NCBI GenBank assembly: GCA_036897095.1
Contig: JAYMSP010000196.1
Location: 1-64,000, forward strand
Source of the DNA: Plantago elongata
Lineage: Eukaryota; Streptophyta; Magnoliopsida; Lamiales; Plantaginaceae
Length of the DNA stretch: 64,000 bases
Direction: 5' to 3'
Of the stretch, positions 13,390 through 25,563 are shown piece after piece (the first letter of the stretch is position 1; each line of letters starts with the position of its first letter). Both the position numbers and the translations under genes were made by a program. The notes under the pieces were generated by a model. That model saw only the letters and a list, made by a program, of their open reading frames with translations, did not search any database and was not told the DNA's origin.

Positions 13390-14181
13390 TTACAAACTGA
13401 GTGCAGTATTGACGTCCAATTTCCATGCAAACCCTTGAAAATCCATTAATCTGTACACATCACATGGCACTATCCTATTCCACTTATGCCCCTGGCCAGT
13501 ATGCTGAACCAGTCTCACCCTGCATGCAAACGAGGGGCAAAATCGGGGTAAAATCTCCTTCAAAACCAACCACACTGTCACCTCAACTCCACCTTCCGCC
13601 TTAACCATTTTCCTATACGCCTCGTTGATCCAAACAACTTTATTCGACCCGTCCGATACAAATCCAGGACACGTGTCCTTTTCCAGATCCGTAAACCCTA
13701 ACCCTACACCACCACCTGTACCCGTATCCACGCATTCGACCACAATCCAGCTCTCAATTCCAGATCTGAACCGACTCATCTCAGCCGTACCGCCGCCTTC
13801 CTCCGCCGACACCTCATCGTTTTTCTCATGAATAATCATATTATCCGAGTTACAGATCCTTTCAGTATCAGATCTCTCAGGTAGAAGCTGAAGAGTAACA
13901 AACCTGTTCTCAGACGACGGCGATAGTAGCTCTTCAGACACCGGATTCTCCGATTTTTTTGTTCGAGATTGACGACAACGAACCCTAACGTACTTTCGCT
14001 TAGTTCGCTTAACAGATCCGTTACGCTTCTCCAGATCCGGCGCATCGGAGAGGTTTTCTCCGCCGGGAGGTTTCGGAGCGATCGGCCGGAACCGGAGCAT
14101 GATACGGTTCATGACCGAGTAGCTCTGAGTGGAATTATTGGGAGCTGATGCTGATGATTTTACCACGCGTTTACCACGCAT
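13390..14181 (-). CDS. DUF7950 family protein, single exon
   Basis: Intact 263-residue frame without introns. Near the N-terminus is the motif MLRFRPIAPKPP (residues ~28-39), followed by a strongly basic segment at 52-77 (KRTKRKYVRVR and more) that could be a nuclear localisation signal. The middle is low-complexity. The C-terminal half carries the conserved domain: WIVVECVDT at ~145-153, CPGFVSDGSNKVVWINEAYR at ~171-190 and a cysteine-bearing tail. I recognise this layout from uncharacterised plant proteins of the DUF7950 family; no biochemical role is known to me. The start is the first ATG of the frame. The coding DNA is clearly more GC-rich than its surroundings, as expected for a real gene. 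Upstream is a GA/CT-rich 5' leader (~14182-14300). Confidence 0.88.
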   Translation of the reverse strand: MRGKRVVKSSASAPNNSTQSYSVMNRIMLRFRPIAPKPPGGENLSDAPDLEKRNGSVKRTKRKYVRVRCRQSRTKKSENPVSEELLSPSSENRFVTLQLLPERSDTERICNSDNMIIHEKNDEVSAEEGGGTAEMSRFRSGIESWIVVECVDTGTGGGVGLGFTDLEKDTCPGFVSDGSNKVVWINEAYRKMVKAEGGVEVTVWLVLKEILPRFCPSFACRVRLVQHTGQGHKWNRIVPCDVYRLMDFQGFAWKLDVNTALSL

Positions 14182-14304
14182 AATCTGATCCCGATTGATC
14201 TGGAGAAATCAATGGAAGAGAAGAGACCTACCTGAGATTATCTTAGCAGAAGCATTGATCAATCTCCATGGATATAGAGAGAGAAAGAGAGGAGAGGAAA
14301 TGGA

Positions 14305-14318
14305 GGAATATTTATTCT
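14305..14318 (-). promoter_or_regulatory. Possible TATA box of the DUF7950 gene
   Basis: Read on the minus strand this is GAATAAATATTCC, about 125 bases upstream of the ATG and followed by a CT-rich leader (TCTCTCTTTCTCTC), a common plant core-promoter arrangement. It is the best candidate by position, but the match to TATAAATA is imperfect. Confidence 0.35.
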
Positions 14319-14399
14319 AGCTAACTGGAGGAAAGTAAAGGTGTGATTGTACTATATGGTGACACATGGTGGTGTGTTAGAGGAGAGAGGAATGAGGGA

Positions 14400-15300
14400 A
14401 AGAAACTGTAAGGGACCGTTTGGATTGCTCGGCAGCCTCTAAAGTAACCATTGGGTATATCAATTTAAGATGTACATATAAAAATAATATCAATTTCGAT
14501 TTATATTAAAAATATAATATGAGATGCATATTCATAAAAATTACACTTGTGATTTAGAACATTATACTTATATATACCTAACAATATTAATTATTAATTA
14601 TCTCAATAATATATTTCCTCTTAAATCATCATGTGCTATGTTATTTAAAATATATTATCTGACTTCTCATTAAAATATATATACTCAATTTATATTTAAA
14701 GGTTTGTGGAGTAAAAATGTCCAAAAACATAATCAATTATTATTCAAATTGTTTGAACAATCTAATGTTACTTATGTTAGTATATTTGTATAACTTGGAT
14801 AACTAACATTGCAATTAGAATTTACTATAAGAGGATGAAATGAGTCATCGGTATGTAAAATAGATACTAAACATTTAGCAACTCATGTTCCAAAGAGGGA
14901 TGCAGGCACCTTTTGTAAGGAGAGGCCATTTTTAGTTCGTTTAACTCAATCTCAACTTCACATAACTTAAATAAAACCCTCTCATAACCATCTCGTCATC
15001 TGCTATGTATTCTATCCATTCATTCATACATTTTTCTTTAATAGTCATACATGTTACTCTAGATGTCAGAATCTACTGTTTATCACATAACGGATATAAA
15101 AATAAAAATTCATGATAGTTAAAGATTATTATAATATTTTCAACAATTGAGTATTTAAATTTAAACATGATTCTATACTTCAAATAATAATATACTACAT
15201 TACACTTTATAAATGTTAACATTTTTTAATTTGAATAAAAGCTAGTATAATTCATGCGGGAAACTATGAAACAATAATTGTTTGATATACGATTTGAATG
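14400..15300. other. AT-rich intergenic sequence
   Basis: No gene or clear element seen between the DUF7950 promoter and the hairpin MITE at 15311. Confidence 0.5.
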
Positions 15301-15310
15301 TTAAAAATTC

Positions 15311-15432
15311 AAGTGACTATTTGGTATAGAATTCGAATTGACTTTTACCAATTCGAATGGTTTGTTTTGTACACAAAACAAAATAGACTATTTGAATTGG
15401 CAAAAGCCAATTCGAATCCTATACCAATCAGA
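15311..15432. mobile_element. Hairpin MITE, nearly one long palindrome
   Basis: The left arm runs from ATTTGGTATAGAATTCGAAT and the right arm returns through ATTCGAATCCTATACCAAT; the arms meet near 15370 at GTTTTGTACACAAAAC. The arms pair over ~55 bases with scattered mismatches. Short outer sequences (TTGTTTGATA / TTGTTTGGATA) may belong to a longer element. Non-coding; superfamily not determined. Confidence 0.65.
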
Positions 15433-16586
15433 CTCCAGTTGTTTGGATACAAAAAATACGATTTGAATTAAAAATTTTCAATTAAAATTGCATCCTAAAA
15501 ATTCACCAAACCACTGTATTTTTTTGTGTTCCTGGAATAAACATGTTTGCAAAGTTACAATAAAGCAAGCAAACAGGGTATAAGTATACTATAATGTGGG
15601 AGAAGGTGTCACGAGAATTGGCGAATGGGAATACACAACGTGTCGTGGTGTGCCGTAGATAAGGGGACACCTAGCAAGGTTAAATTAATTGATATGAGGG
15701 GAATATAAATGTTGGTATTGGTGTGGTGTGTTTGTTTTTTCAGTAGTCGTACTAATAATGAAATGGAAAATAAAGCAGGTTCCTAAATTGGGACACGTGT
15801 GTCCTTGTGTTTCGATAATTTTCAATCTTACACTCGACCAACACAATTTAAGCCTCAATCGCCTTCTTTTAGGTGTTTCTTCTCGAGAAAAATAGTAATA
15901 AAAAATACTAATCATGTGTAATATAAAATGGATCAGTATATCAAATGTTTGACTTGTGTGAACTTCAATTATTTTTAATTCTGTTTTTACCAAATAATAT
16001 TATTGGTTTTATGGAAATTGAACCAATGCTAGCAAGCTAGTGCTACTATAGCTTTTACTTATTCATCTAGAATATATTTTTCAGTTTAATTTTGACATAT
16101 ATTATAACACTATTTATAAGACATTGGAGTTAGTGGGGACTAGGAAATAGTTCCTTTGATTCATCTTACCATAGCCTAAACACTGATGTTAAGACAACAC
16201 TATATAAAAAAAATTGGAATTCTTTTATAAATTTTAGTATGCAAGAATAAAATATATGGGGAGCGAATAAAACAAGATATGCATGTATATTGATGTGGAG
16301 ACAAAGTCAAAAGTTGATATTTGAATCGAGGGAGTATACATTGCATAATTACAAATCATCCACTCTATAAAAATCTGTTTATTATTTTACTTTTTACATT
16401 CATAAATACTTTCTAAATTATTTTACGTAACTATCTCAATTTATGATTTTATTACCACTCTATTTTATATTTTATCAGTTTACTCGATTATATTTTACTT
16501 TTTATTGTTCGAAGATAAACGCATTTCATTAACTAATAAGATTACATTTTAGTATTTAATTGCAACTTTATCAGTGTAAATTTTTA

Positions 16587-16745
16587 GGGGCTGATTGACA
16601 TGGCACTCAAATGGTCATTTGAAAGGGATTTTGGTGAAATTGTGTTTTGAATGGAATTGAAATGGGGTATTTGAAGTGTATTTTAGCCCTAATCAATGTT
16701 CATCGAGCCAAATTGAACGATTTGGGTGCCATGCCAATCAACCCC
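16587..16745 (-). mobile_element. Tourist-like MITE (PIF/Harbinger), 159 bp
   Basis: Ends are GGGGCTGATTGACATGGCA and TGCCATGCCAATCAACCCC, inverted copies of each other, flanked by TTA on both sides. It has the same length as the copy at 39559-39717 and is highly similar to it when reversed. TTA duplication and GGGG-type termini fit the Tourist group mobilised by PIF/Harbinger transposase. Confidence 0.85.
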
Positions 16746-16826
16746 TTAGTTTACTCTCCTAAAATATGTACAAGTAAAATGACATTTTTCAAATGAAATG
16801 TAGGGTGTAACATTTGTATCTATCTA

Positions 16827-17092
16827 AAAAACTACGTCTTCCGTCTCAGAACAAATATCCGTATTGACATTTTTCGGTCAACAATTTTTAACATTAACTC
16901 GAATTTACTCATAAATCATATATGTAAATTGTTCAATTCAATCATATAATGAAACTTTACTTTCTAAATTTTTATTGTATGCTTGAATTAAACAATTTAT
17001 ATTTACAATTTATGAGTAAATTCAGTTAAAGTTATATGATATTAATTAAAAAAAATAATAAAAATATTTATTCCAAACGGATAGAGTAATTT
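16827..17092. mobile_element. Degenerate Stowaway-like MITE
   Basis: Imperfect inverted ends CTTCCGTCTCAGAACAAATA and, reversed from the right, CTCTATCCGTTTGGAATAAA. AT-rich, non-coding interior with internal inverted similarity (CATAAATCATATATGTAAAT against ATTTACAATTTATGAG). More diverged than the copy at 7984. Confidence 0.55.
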
Positions 17093-17753
17093 GTGAAAAT
17101 CAACACAAGAAAGAAATAAGTTTGGGTGAGTATGTAATCACACGAAGTGGGTGTGCGAGTGTGGTAGAGGAGCTGATTCTTTCAATTTGAACAGAATGGT
17201 CGAACACGTGGAAGGTCCTGTGAGGTCGTTTTTCAGATAGGAGTTGGGCAGAGGTAGACTTTGATTGGTCCTTATATTGGAAAGCTATTCAACTTCCATT
17301 GATTGGCTAGATGGAAATATCAAACTGCACTTCTTTCTCAAATACGATGAAATATCCAAGATTTTTATTTATTATTTTAATAACAACCTAGGAACAATTA
17401 AATTTTAATTATATGAAACTTATATCAATTAAAAATATGTCAATATTCATTAGTAAAATAAATATTAAAATTCAGTCGATTATTGTTATATATAATATGT
17501 ATTGATATTTATAAGCTTTATTCACCAAAATAGTCTAGCTAGATACCTGTCACGTTATTGGAATAATGTAATTTTGTAATTTCTTCTTCTATTCAAAACT
17601 TGGAGGGCCATTCTACTTGAGATTTTGAAAAGATTTTTTTACATATATTATTATTTAACTTAATTTAATATGATGACTAAAGATCAATTGACTTAGCAAA
17701 ATTTTATGTGTATATATAAATATATATTAAATCTTAAGAATAATGATTAATGA

Positions 17754-17870
17754 TGTGTTCTCTTCAACTGAGATTTATAGAACTGAATTTAACTGAACTA
17801 AATTAAGTTATAAATTATAATTAAATCGAGCTAAAATGAACTGAACTGATTTTCAGTTGAAGAGAACACA
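17754..17870. mobile_element. Compact hairpin MITE, 117 bp with perfect 18-bp ends
   Basis: The ends TGTGTTCTCTTCAACTGA and TCAGTTGAAGAGAACACA are perfect inverted copies. The interior repeats short GAACTGAA and TATAAATTATAATTAA motifs. The preserved ends suggest fairly recent movement. Related, more worn copies lie at 2255-2410 and 26998-27142. Confidence 0.75.
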
Positions 17871-20800
17871 TAAATGTAGTTGAAGTTGTTAAGCGATTCA
17901 ATGACGGAAAAAGTGGTAAGTCTTCATGGAATGGACAGTATGTCAAAGCTTGAGTCTTTGTATAGTATTTTACAAAAAAACTTGATTCCATGGCAAACAG
18001 AATACACTTGCAACATAAAGATTGAAAACGTCCATATAGCCTGGACGAACAGTTAAAGAATTATACCCACGAATTTTCTCTAATACTTATGATTTATGAA
18101 GTATACTGTTGAAGTTGAGAGTGGAATAAATTCTGAAGTCGATAATTTGAAATCGGAATACGGGAGTGATCAGGAATAAATTTTCAAGGAATATTGCATT
18201 TTCACGTGTACTGATGTTTAGCTCAGTAGTGTTGATGTTGCAGATTCATTTACTACTTTAAACGATTTCCTCTAATAGGCACGCACATATGGTAGTCCTC
18301 ATCATAAAGCAGCTGATCAAATAATTAAAGGAATTAAAGAATGTGATTTGATTCCTTTCTCGACATCTCAGACATGATTGGATGTAAGCAACAAGTACTA
18401 AATACTGTTGCCAGGAAGTTGCATTATTCGTCATCTTCAACTTATTGTTAAATTGTGGAAGTATAAGTTGATTTCTTTTTTGCACTTTCATGTACGTATA
18501 AGAACTTTAGAATACATCGTATTTGCATTGAAATACACGTGCAATAACAGTACTCTTTGAGTCGAAACTATGGGCACGGATAAGAGAATAAATAACGAGA
18601 CGGCTTGTTGCAATAATGCACCGTAACTGCTAAATTATGGGTGGCACCATGTTAATCATGAATTTATGAGCAGTTTAATGAGTACATATGAACAATTTTA
18701 CAACCAACCAGCAATTATATTATTCTCTGAATAATACAAATCCTGAGGCTTGTTTGTTGTACTGCTGGAGTAGACTTCTCCCCATTCAAATCGAACATTT
18801 TATAAAAAATTAATTTTAATTGAAAAATATCACTCAAATTCTATGCTAATCAGTCCCATAAGAGATGTAAGTCCCATAACAGATGAAGAAGAAAATAATT
18901 TCTCAAACTAACCGTAATCAGGCCAAGTGATCTCGGATATGATGAAATGAATCCATTATAATAAAGTGCAACCAACAGATTAAAAGACAATTCAAGGTTT
19001 CAAAACTCTTTCACAGTAATCTTCACTGGTCCCTCAACACTTCACCCTATTTAAAAATTACTTGTTCGTACGATTTCATGAAAAACAACTGAACCGAATT
19101 ACTTTTTACTCTCCATAGTATGTGACATATCATATGAAATGTGACTGTGTATTGTATTGAAACAGAGTGAATGTGGAGAAGTACAAATACAGGATCGGAT
19201 TGAGAAACACCTCAAGCCCTTAGAAAATTAGTTGTAAAAATCATATATATCTAGTTAAAAACATATTTCAAATGAACTCCTATATTATTTTTAAGGAGAC
19301 ATATTTTTAATAAAAGCTACACAAAAAAAGGTCGGTTAGAACCCATTAATTACTCCTTCAAAATTTTAAGGGAGTGTTCAAATGAAATTAGAATTTTACA
19401 CAATTATAAATATAAGAGTGAACCATAATACTTTTAGGTAATCTGAAAATGAAACAATTTATTATTTTATTTACCTTTTATTTTAAATTTAGAATAAAAC
19501 GACCAAATCAAACTCCAACCACTGAAATTATACAATTGGTTGTCGTATCAATTGCTACACATGCCAATTGATGATTGGCGTAATTTGGTGTACTTCTAAA
19601 TTCTATCGTGTATCTATCTGTAGCACAACGAATACTGCTATATATGAAGCAGACAGATAAAAAATTGACATGTTAGATGTTTCATTTTGCGTGTTTCACT
19701 ACTCACATCAACTAATAATTAAATAGTGCCACGCGACGTATATAAAACTACAAGGAGCATAAATCCAGCTGTTAATTTAACTAGCTAGGTCACAACTCAC
19801 GAGCCTTTCGTTAATACAATTGTGAAAATGCTAGTATTGCATATTTGCATTCAAGCCAAATATTTTTGACTTTTAATTTAATATATTGTCTACTTATATA
19901 TGTAAGAAATTACATATTTTAAAATTTTATTGGCTCATGGACATGCGACTTAAATGCCCCGATTTAAATGACTGAATAGTGATTGAAATTGTAGTGGGAT
20001 TGTTAAAATTGTGTTTCATATAAAATTGTAATTGGATAGGGTATTATAGGTTTGTTATATAGGTAGAGAAAAATATTGCTACTGTAGAGTCATTTCAATA
20101 TTCGGCATTTAAATGTCATAACAAACACAAAATTTCCAAGTAACATCCAAATGAACATTTGAATGCTACTCCAATTAACCCTTTAATTTGGCACTTGAAT
20201 GGTAATTTGATCAGTCATGCACATAAATGTAGTCAACTAACAAAGCTTTATATATAACTTGTTAAGTATGTCAATGATTTCATCAGAACATTATTCATCA
20301 CATTGTCATAACATATATCACTTCATTTCTCAAAAAACTTATGTATATCCAGGGACGAAGCTGTAATTACATTAAAGGTTGGGCTCATTTAATATTTTTT
20401 TAAGTATGTATATACTCTCAGGGACGGAGGTAAAAAAAAATAGTCAGGGGTTTAAAAATAATAAAAAGTAACAAGTTATGAACTATTAGATTTATACTTA
20501 ATGTAATGATTTTAGATGTTTCATATTATTATTTCCGAACTATGTTCTTAGTGACTTTCAATGCATAAAAATACTTATTACAATACATAACAACCACGAG
20601 ATACAATCATATATATATATATGGAATAAAATATTTCATTAATTAAGTATGTTATTTATTTATTCACCCAATTAATTTAATACCATCACATCTTCTAGTT
20701 AGATTTGTTTGTATGGTTATGTATGCTTTCCAATACTTTCCAATTTTATAGAAGATTTATGAATTAAAATGACTTATTGTGTGAATAAACCAATTTAAAA

Positions 20801-20880
20801 GGGTATATTGGTCATTTGATGGCTAAAATCTAAGGGCAACAATTGCTGCCCCTTCTCCCTTAGTGTGTCCGTGCCTATAT
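17871..20880. other. Intergenic region, no gene seen
   Basis: Only short AT-rich open frames. Around 19930-20220 the sequence holds motifs similar to the Tourist-like MITEs (GGCTCATGGACATGCGACTT at one side and CAATTAACCC at the other), but the ends cannot be fixed. Confidence 0.45.
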
Positions 20881-20881
20881 A

Positions 20882-21131
20882 CTCCTCCTTTCCGACTTCA
20901 TCTCCCGTATCTAATTTTATCCGTCTCAACTTCTCATCCCTAAATAAAAATCTATTTACTACTTTATACACTATCTTTGCAACTTTAGTCACTAGTTATC
21001 CTATTTTATTAAAAAAAATTATAGTTTATCACCATTTTCATATTTTATTACTATATCTCCTATTCTATTTAATTTTTTCTTAATACTTGTGTCCGACCAC
21101 CCTGCAGAAATATGAATCTGGACGGGGGAAG
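20882..21131. mobile_element. Stowaway-like MITE, 250 bp
   Basis: Left end CTCCTCCTTTCCGACTTCAT and right end, reversed, CTTCCCCCGTCCAGATTCAT, flanked by TA. AT-rich interior with no coding capacity. The termini match at about 14 of 20 positions, so this is older than the copy at 7984. Confidence 0.7.
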
Positions 21132-22100
21132 TATATATTACTAAAAGTATTTATTTAATAAAATATCTTAATGGCATCAAAACTTTCATATATATGTCGA
21201 ATTTATCAAAATTGGGTAGGTTTATATTTCTATTTTTACAAAATAAACATATTAAAATTTTCTTTTTAAGAATGGACGGGGTTTTAGCTCGACCCATTAC
21301 TACTTACCTTCGCTACTGCCCTGAGTGCATCATTCAGGTTTCAATGTATATTGACAAATTCAACATCATTTATTTGGTATTGCACTAAATAATATATGAG
21401 TCATTTCACTACCTTTTCTAATTATGATTTATTTATCATAAATCTTAAATTTTACAATAAGTCTGGTAACGGTTTTATCCAAGGTCACCATGTTGCATGC
21501 AGAGTGCAGCATACTCTTTTTCACACCTTGTTAGGATGCGCAAACAATTTGGATATTGAAGCTCAAATCGTGGGTTTATATTGGCCAATGTCACAGCCAG
21601 AAAGTAAAATCTGATTGGCTGATGAAGATCTGGTGGTCCGACGAGAAAAGCATCGTATCTAAAGAAAGGTTGGGCTTTAATAGGAGGTGAAATTGACCAA
21701 TCACAGAGTGGACACCTAGCCTCTACGAGGACAACTTTTGAGATGAATTCGACGGGTGGCTAGACTTTACCACGACTCTTGAAGTTTTATATGGCTCTTT
21801 GGGTTTTGGATTTCGACGCGTGGATGGTCGGATCGACCAAACCAAAACGTTTATTGGGTGGGCGAAAGCCACTGGCCCATCAAATAATTAATCATGTTAT
21901 GCAGTACTTAATGAGGGGTATTATGCAATAGTGTCTGATTGGTTAAGGAAGTTAGAAGACAGAGCTGCTATTTTATCGATTACAACACCCATTTGGTTAG
22001 GCTTGGTTTGTGTCCCCTGGCTTATAGGCTCATGAGTGACCGGTGAGGTGGTTTGAAGGGTAGTTTGAAGCTATGCACAACCGAATTTTCATGAGTAATT
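21132..22100. other. Intergenic sequence without a recognisable gene
   Basis: The stretch 21480-22030 is less AT-rich and has short open frames (one at 21396-21614), but I recognise no domain and no splice structure that would extend them. Confidence 0.4.
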
Positions 22101-22104
22101 AGAC

Positions 22105-22585
22105 CGTCCACTATGGTGATTGTAAAAATCGGTCGTGACGAGCAGTTGCGGAGCAGATGTTGTCACGATCGATTTTTGTATTGTGGATTGCGGTCGTCGC
22201 GAATTTTGTTTTAATTTTTGTTTATAGTTATATAATTAATGCGAAAATAGACGTTTTTATTAAAAATATGAGTAGAATAGTGAAACAGTACAAAATACGA
22301 ACGTATACGAACAAAGGTTGACATTTAATGTATGAGAAAATATATTTTCACAGGTCTCATTTTGTAGATCTCGAAAAAATATACACGGCGGTATAATTTT
22401 TATATTTTTTAAATAATAAAATAATAAAAATAATAAGAAAAACAAAAAGAAATAGGTAACTCGATCGGTCGCTGGGCAACCGATCAAGTTACCTCCTCCC
22501 AACAACAGGCGATCGACTGCCTACAATGAGCGAGAAGTGGTCGTGGAGCCACGACCAATTCTCCACGATTGCATCACCGTGTGCA
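22105..22585. mobile_element. Non-autonomous TIR element with several internal palindromes
   Basis: The left end CACTATGGTGATTG...AATCGGTCGTGAC is matched in reverse by the right end CACGGTGATGCAATCG...AATTGGTCGTGGC. Inside are a stem formed by 22103-22140 and 22163-22197, a hairpin at ~22458-22494 (GTAACTCGATCGGT against ACCGATCAAGTTAC) and a near-perfect palindrome around 22542 (TGGTCGTGGAGCCACGACCA). Non-coding. A hAT-like MITE is possible, but I found no clear target duplication. Confidence 0.5.
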
Positions 22586-24720
22586 GTCTTATAAACATCA
22601 ATCTTTATTACAATACAATACAGTGTATACTGATAATAATTATACTTGATAGAGCAATTCAAATAAACTAATATGAGTGTGCGCATTATATTCCAGGGAA
22701 CACTGTATTCCAATATTATTGAGCCTGTTATGCAATACGATCTAGCATAAAATAAATTTACCGGTTCATATATCACTTGGTCGATAAATTAATTGTTTGT
22801 ACAAAATAGAGAATAAAATATGTGATCGGGCAAGAGTTCTAACAAATTATACTAATTCTGATTCACACAGATGAAAGTACTTATGGACTAGATCATATAT
22901 TAAGGACATTAACACGACGAATACCACTTCAGCCTCATGAACTTCGTAGTCAGTACGCAATCTCCACCGGGCAAGGCACGGTCTACCCTTCCATCCATGA
23001 TCCAACCGTAACCATAGTAGACTAAACTGAAATCCAGGACAAAGAAAACTTCTACAAGCTCATGACAAGTGTACAGCCCAATTAGTAATACTAATACATT
23101 CCCTTGATTAGTTTATCAAAGAGGTGTGCCCTATTTATTGCATGGCGAGGCAGATTAAAAACACACTTGTTGTTAGCCTTGTTTCAGAGAATTGCAAATT
23201 ATTATCATCCCTAAGTCTTTACTACACTTCAGTAATATATAAAAAACATTTTACATATTAACATTTATAATTTAATTTTAAATATATTCTCTAACTAAAT
23301 ACTAAATATAGTATATTAAATAATCAAAATTAATTTACAATTATCTATTTGAATTATGTTTAAATTTTGTTACATTAAAATAGAGTAAGATTAGACCAAC
23401 ATCATTAAAATAATCAAGCATAATTCTATTTTAACGTTTATCATCATCTCTTCTACATATAATTGCAAGTCTAATTTAACAGTGTATTACAATCACCATT
23501 CAATATTAAACAAATATCGTATTATCAAGAATCATTTGGCATTATATATAAGCACATGTCAAACAAGTATCGTATTAGCATGCATAATTTAGCATTATAT
23601 TATAAACATCATTCAATATGGAACAATTATCGTTTAACATTACATTACAAGAACCACATAATACACGCATCAAATACGAAACAATCATAATATTAGTTCT
23701 GCATGCATCATATAACATTAAATTACAAACATCACATAATATAGTCATGACGAAACAAACATCATATTCGTAAAAAAACTTGAAATATGTAGATTCTTAG
23801 AAGGTTGATCATGTGATGATGATGCTTGTATCAGTTGTAAGATGCTTGTTAAATTTGTTTTAATTGGCATGTAACGTGTTTTGATTGAGTTTTTATAAAT
23901 AAGATATTGGTTTTTATTAATAATATTGTTTTTAATTTAAAATTTACTATTAATAAATTATTAATTTATAGGAAATTTATCATTAAATTGTAGGTAGTTT
24001 AAACGTTTGAAATTTTTTAAATTCATAATATTTTATCATTATTCTTTAATTATTTAAATGCTATCGTTGACAAATATATATAGTACTATATATCCGACAC
24101 AAAGGGTCCACATTGACCCACCAGGAGGATTCAAAAATACCTATAGGAAATATTTTTTTAAAAAATGGACTAATTATTCCATAACAACTGAGTACCAAGC
24201 AATAATTTCCTACATTTTATAAGAAAACTTTATGATTTAATTTTGTTTAATCACACCACTATGATTTCAAACAACATTAAATTAGTGAAAATTGGCAAGG
24301 TACCAAATTAGTTGACGAAAGAACAAAACTAGCGGTGATTTACGACGGAATTTGTGCTAGATGGTTTATTTTAGTGTAACGGATGCCTAGTAGGTTGGTG
24401 TGAATTTAAACTTTAACATAAGTGGGCTGCAGTGGTCAAATTAGCGGGAAAAATCATAGATTTTCATAGGTTGGTGTGAAGCCCGTTATGCTAGCCCAGC
24501 AGTATAGCAGGTAGCCAGGCCCTTTTTCGATGGACTTAGCTCACAGAGATGATAAATGGGCTGTCGCTGAGAATGACCAAATAGTTTCATAATAATATTT
24601 AATTACTTTATCTAAATTATTTGCGGTTTAAGATTGATTCCTAATCGAATTTGTTGACGATTGTCCGAAAAAAGGCAAAATGTAAAATATGAACGGGATG
24701 GTGGAATTATTATTATTCTT
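22586..24720. other. Very AT-rich intergenic region
   Basis: No gene seen. 23220-23760 consists of loosely repetitive CATTATATTAC / AATATCGTATTA-like motifs, possibly a decayed tandem repeat. Confidence 0.4.
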
Positions 24721-24721
24721 G

Positions 24722-25026
24722 AACATGAAATATAGCATTAAAATTACAATTGTTGAACAAGACGAATTTACCAATCGATTCTAGATGCAAATCACCACCA
24801 ACAAGACGAATTTATCAATCGATTCTAGATGCGAATCACCACCAATCTCTATTTAGAAAATATAACCACACATTTCGGAGAATCAATGTTGGTGAATTTA
24901 TCAATCGATTCTAGATGCGAATCACCACCAATCTCTATTTAGAGAATATAATCACCCATTTTGGGGAATCGAACCCGTGATCATGAGGTGTCTCAGCTTG
25001 CCACTCGGCTACAAACGCTTTGACAA
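24722..25026 (-). mobile_element. tRNA-derived SINE, copy 1, with an internal tandem duplication
   Basis: Read on the minus strand, the head at ~25018 carries an RNA polymerase III A box (TAGCCGAGTGGC) and, about 45 bases on, a B box (GGGTTCGATTCCCC). This is a tRNA-like promoter followed by a non-tRNA body with GAGATTGGTGGTGATT. The body contains three copies of a ~37-base unit with ATCGATTCTAGATG near 24766, 24803 and 24894. A second copy lies at 54623-54850. It does not fold as an intact tRNA. Confidence 0.8.
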
Positions 25027-25563
25027 GTATTTATCGCATTTTACCCTATTTGCCATGCTATTTCTTAGTTTTACTATTTGCGGTTGAACTTTTATTGCAA
25101 TAGCTCTTATATTTACAACGGCGAAAGGGGGAAGTAGTAGGGCAATCACGCACCTTACCTATGTAATAATAACGTATAGTAATTAAATCACCCGAATTTA
25201 AGTTCTAGAGCCGCCCTAGATTATTATCTCCCACTCCATTTATAAAATTAACCTTCACACTATAATTAGTTCTTAATCATATATTATTGGACCCACATAT
25301 ACTTTTCTACTCAATTAATATTTCAAACTCATTTCGTGTGTAATTACATCATTATTATTGAATTTTTTACAAATACATACTAATCTATAATATTTATTAC
25401 AGATTTCTTTGACAAATAAATTCTCTATCATGTCAATACATTCAAGTGATTTAACAATGAATTGGTACATTGAAATGTAATTACAATGTAAACTGAAAGT
25501 GACTTGGAGGAGACCATAACTTTTATTACTTGATTAAGCTATCCAAACTTATTTCTTTTCTTT

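Noticed and set aside
14197-14233. Possible 5' UTR intron in the DUF7950 gene (CAG|GTAGGT to CTCCAG)
   Set aside because: It would be only ~36 bases, too short for a plant intron.
24766-24930. CRISPR-like spacing of a ~37-base repeat
   Set aside because: Three uneven copies inside a plant SINE in a eukaryotic genome; no spacers of constant length.
24960-25026. A tRNA gene suggested by A and B boxes
   Set aside because: The cloverleaf is not intact and the same head occurs with a SINE body in a second copy.
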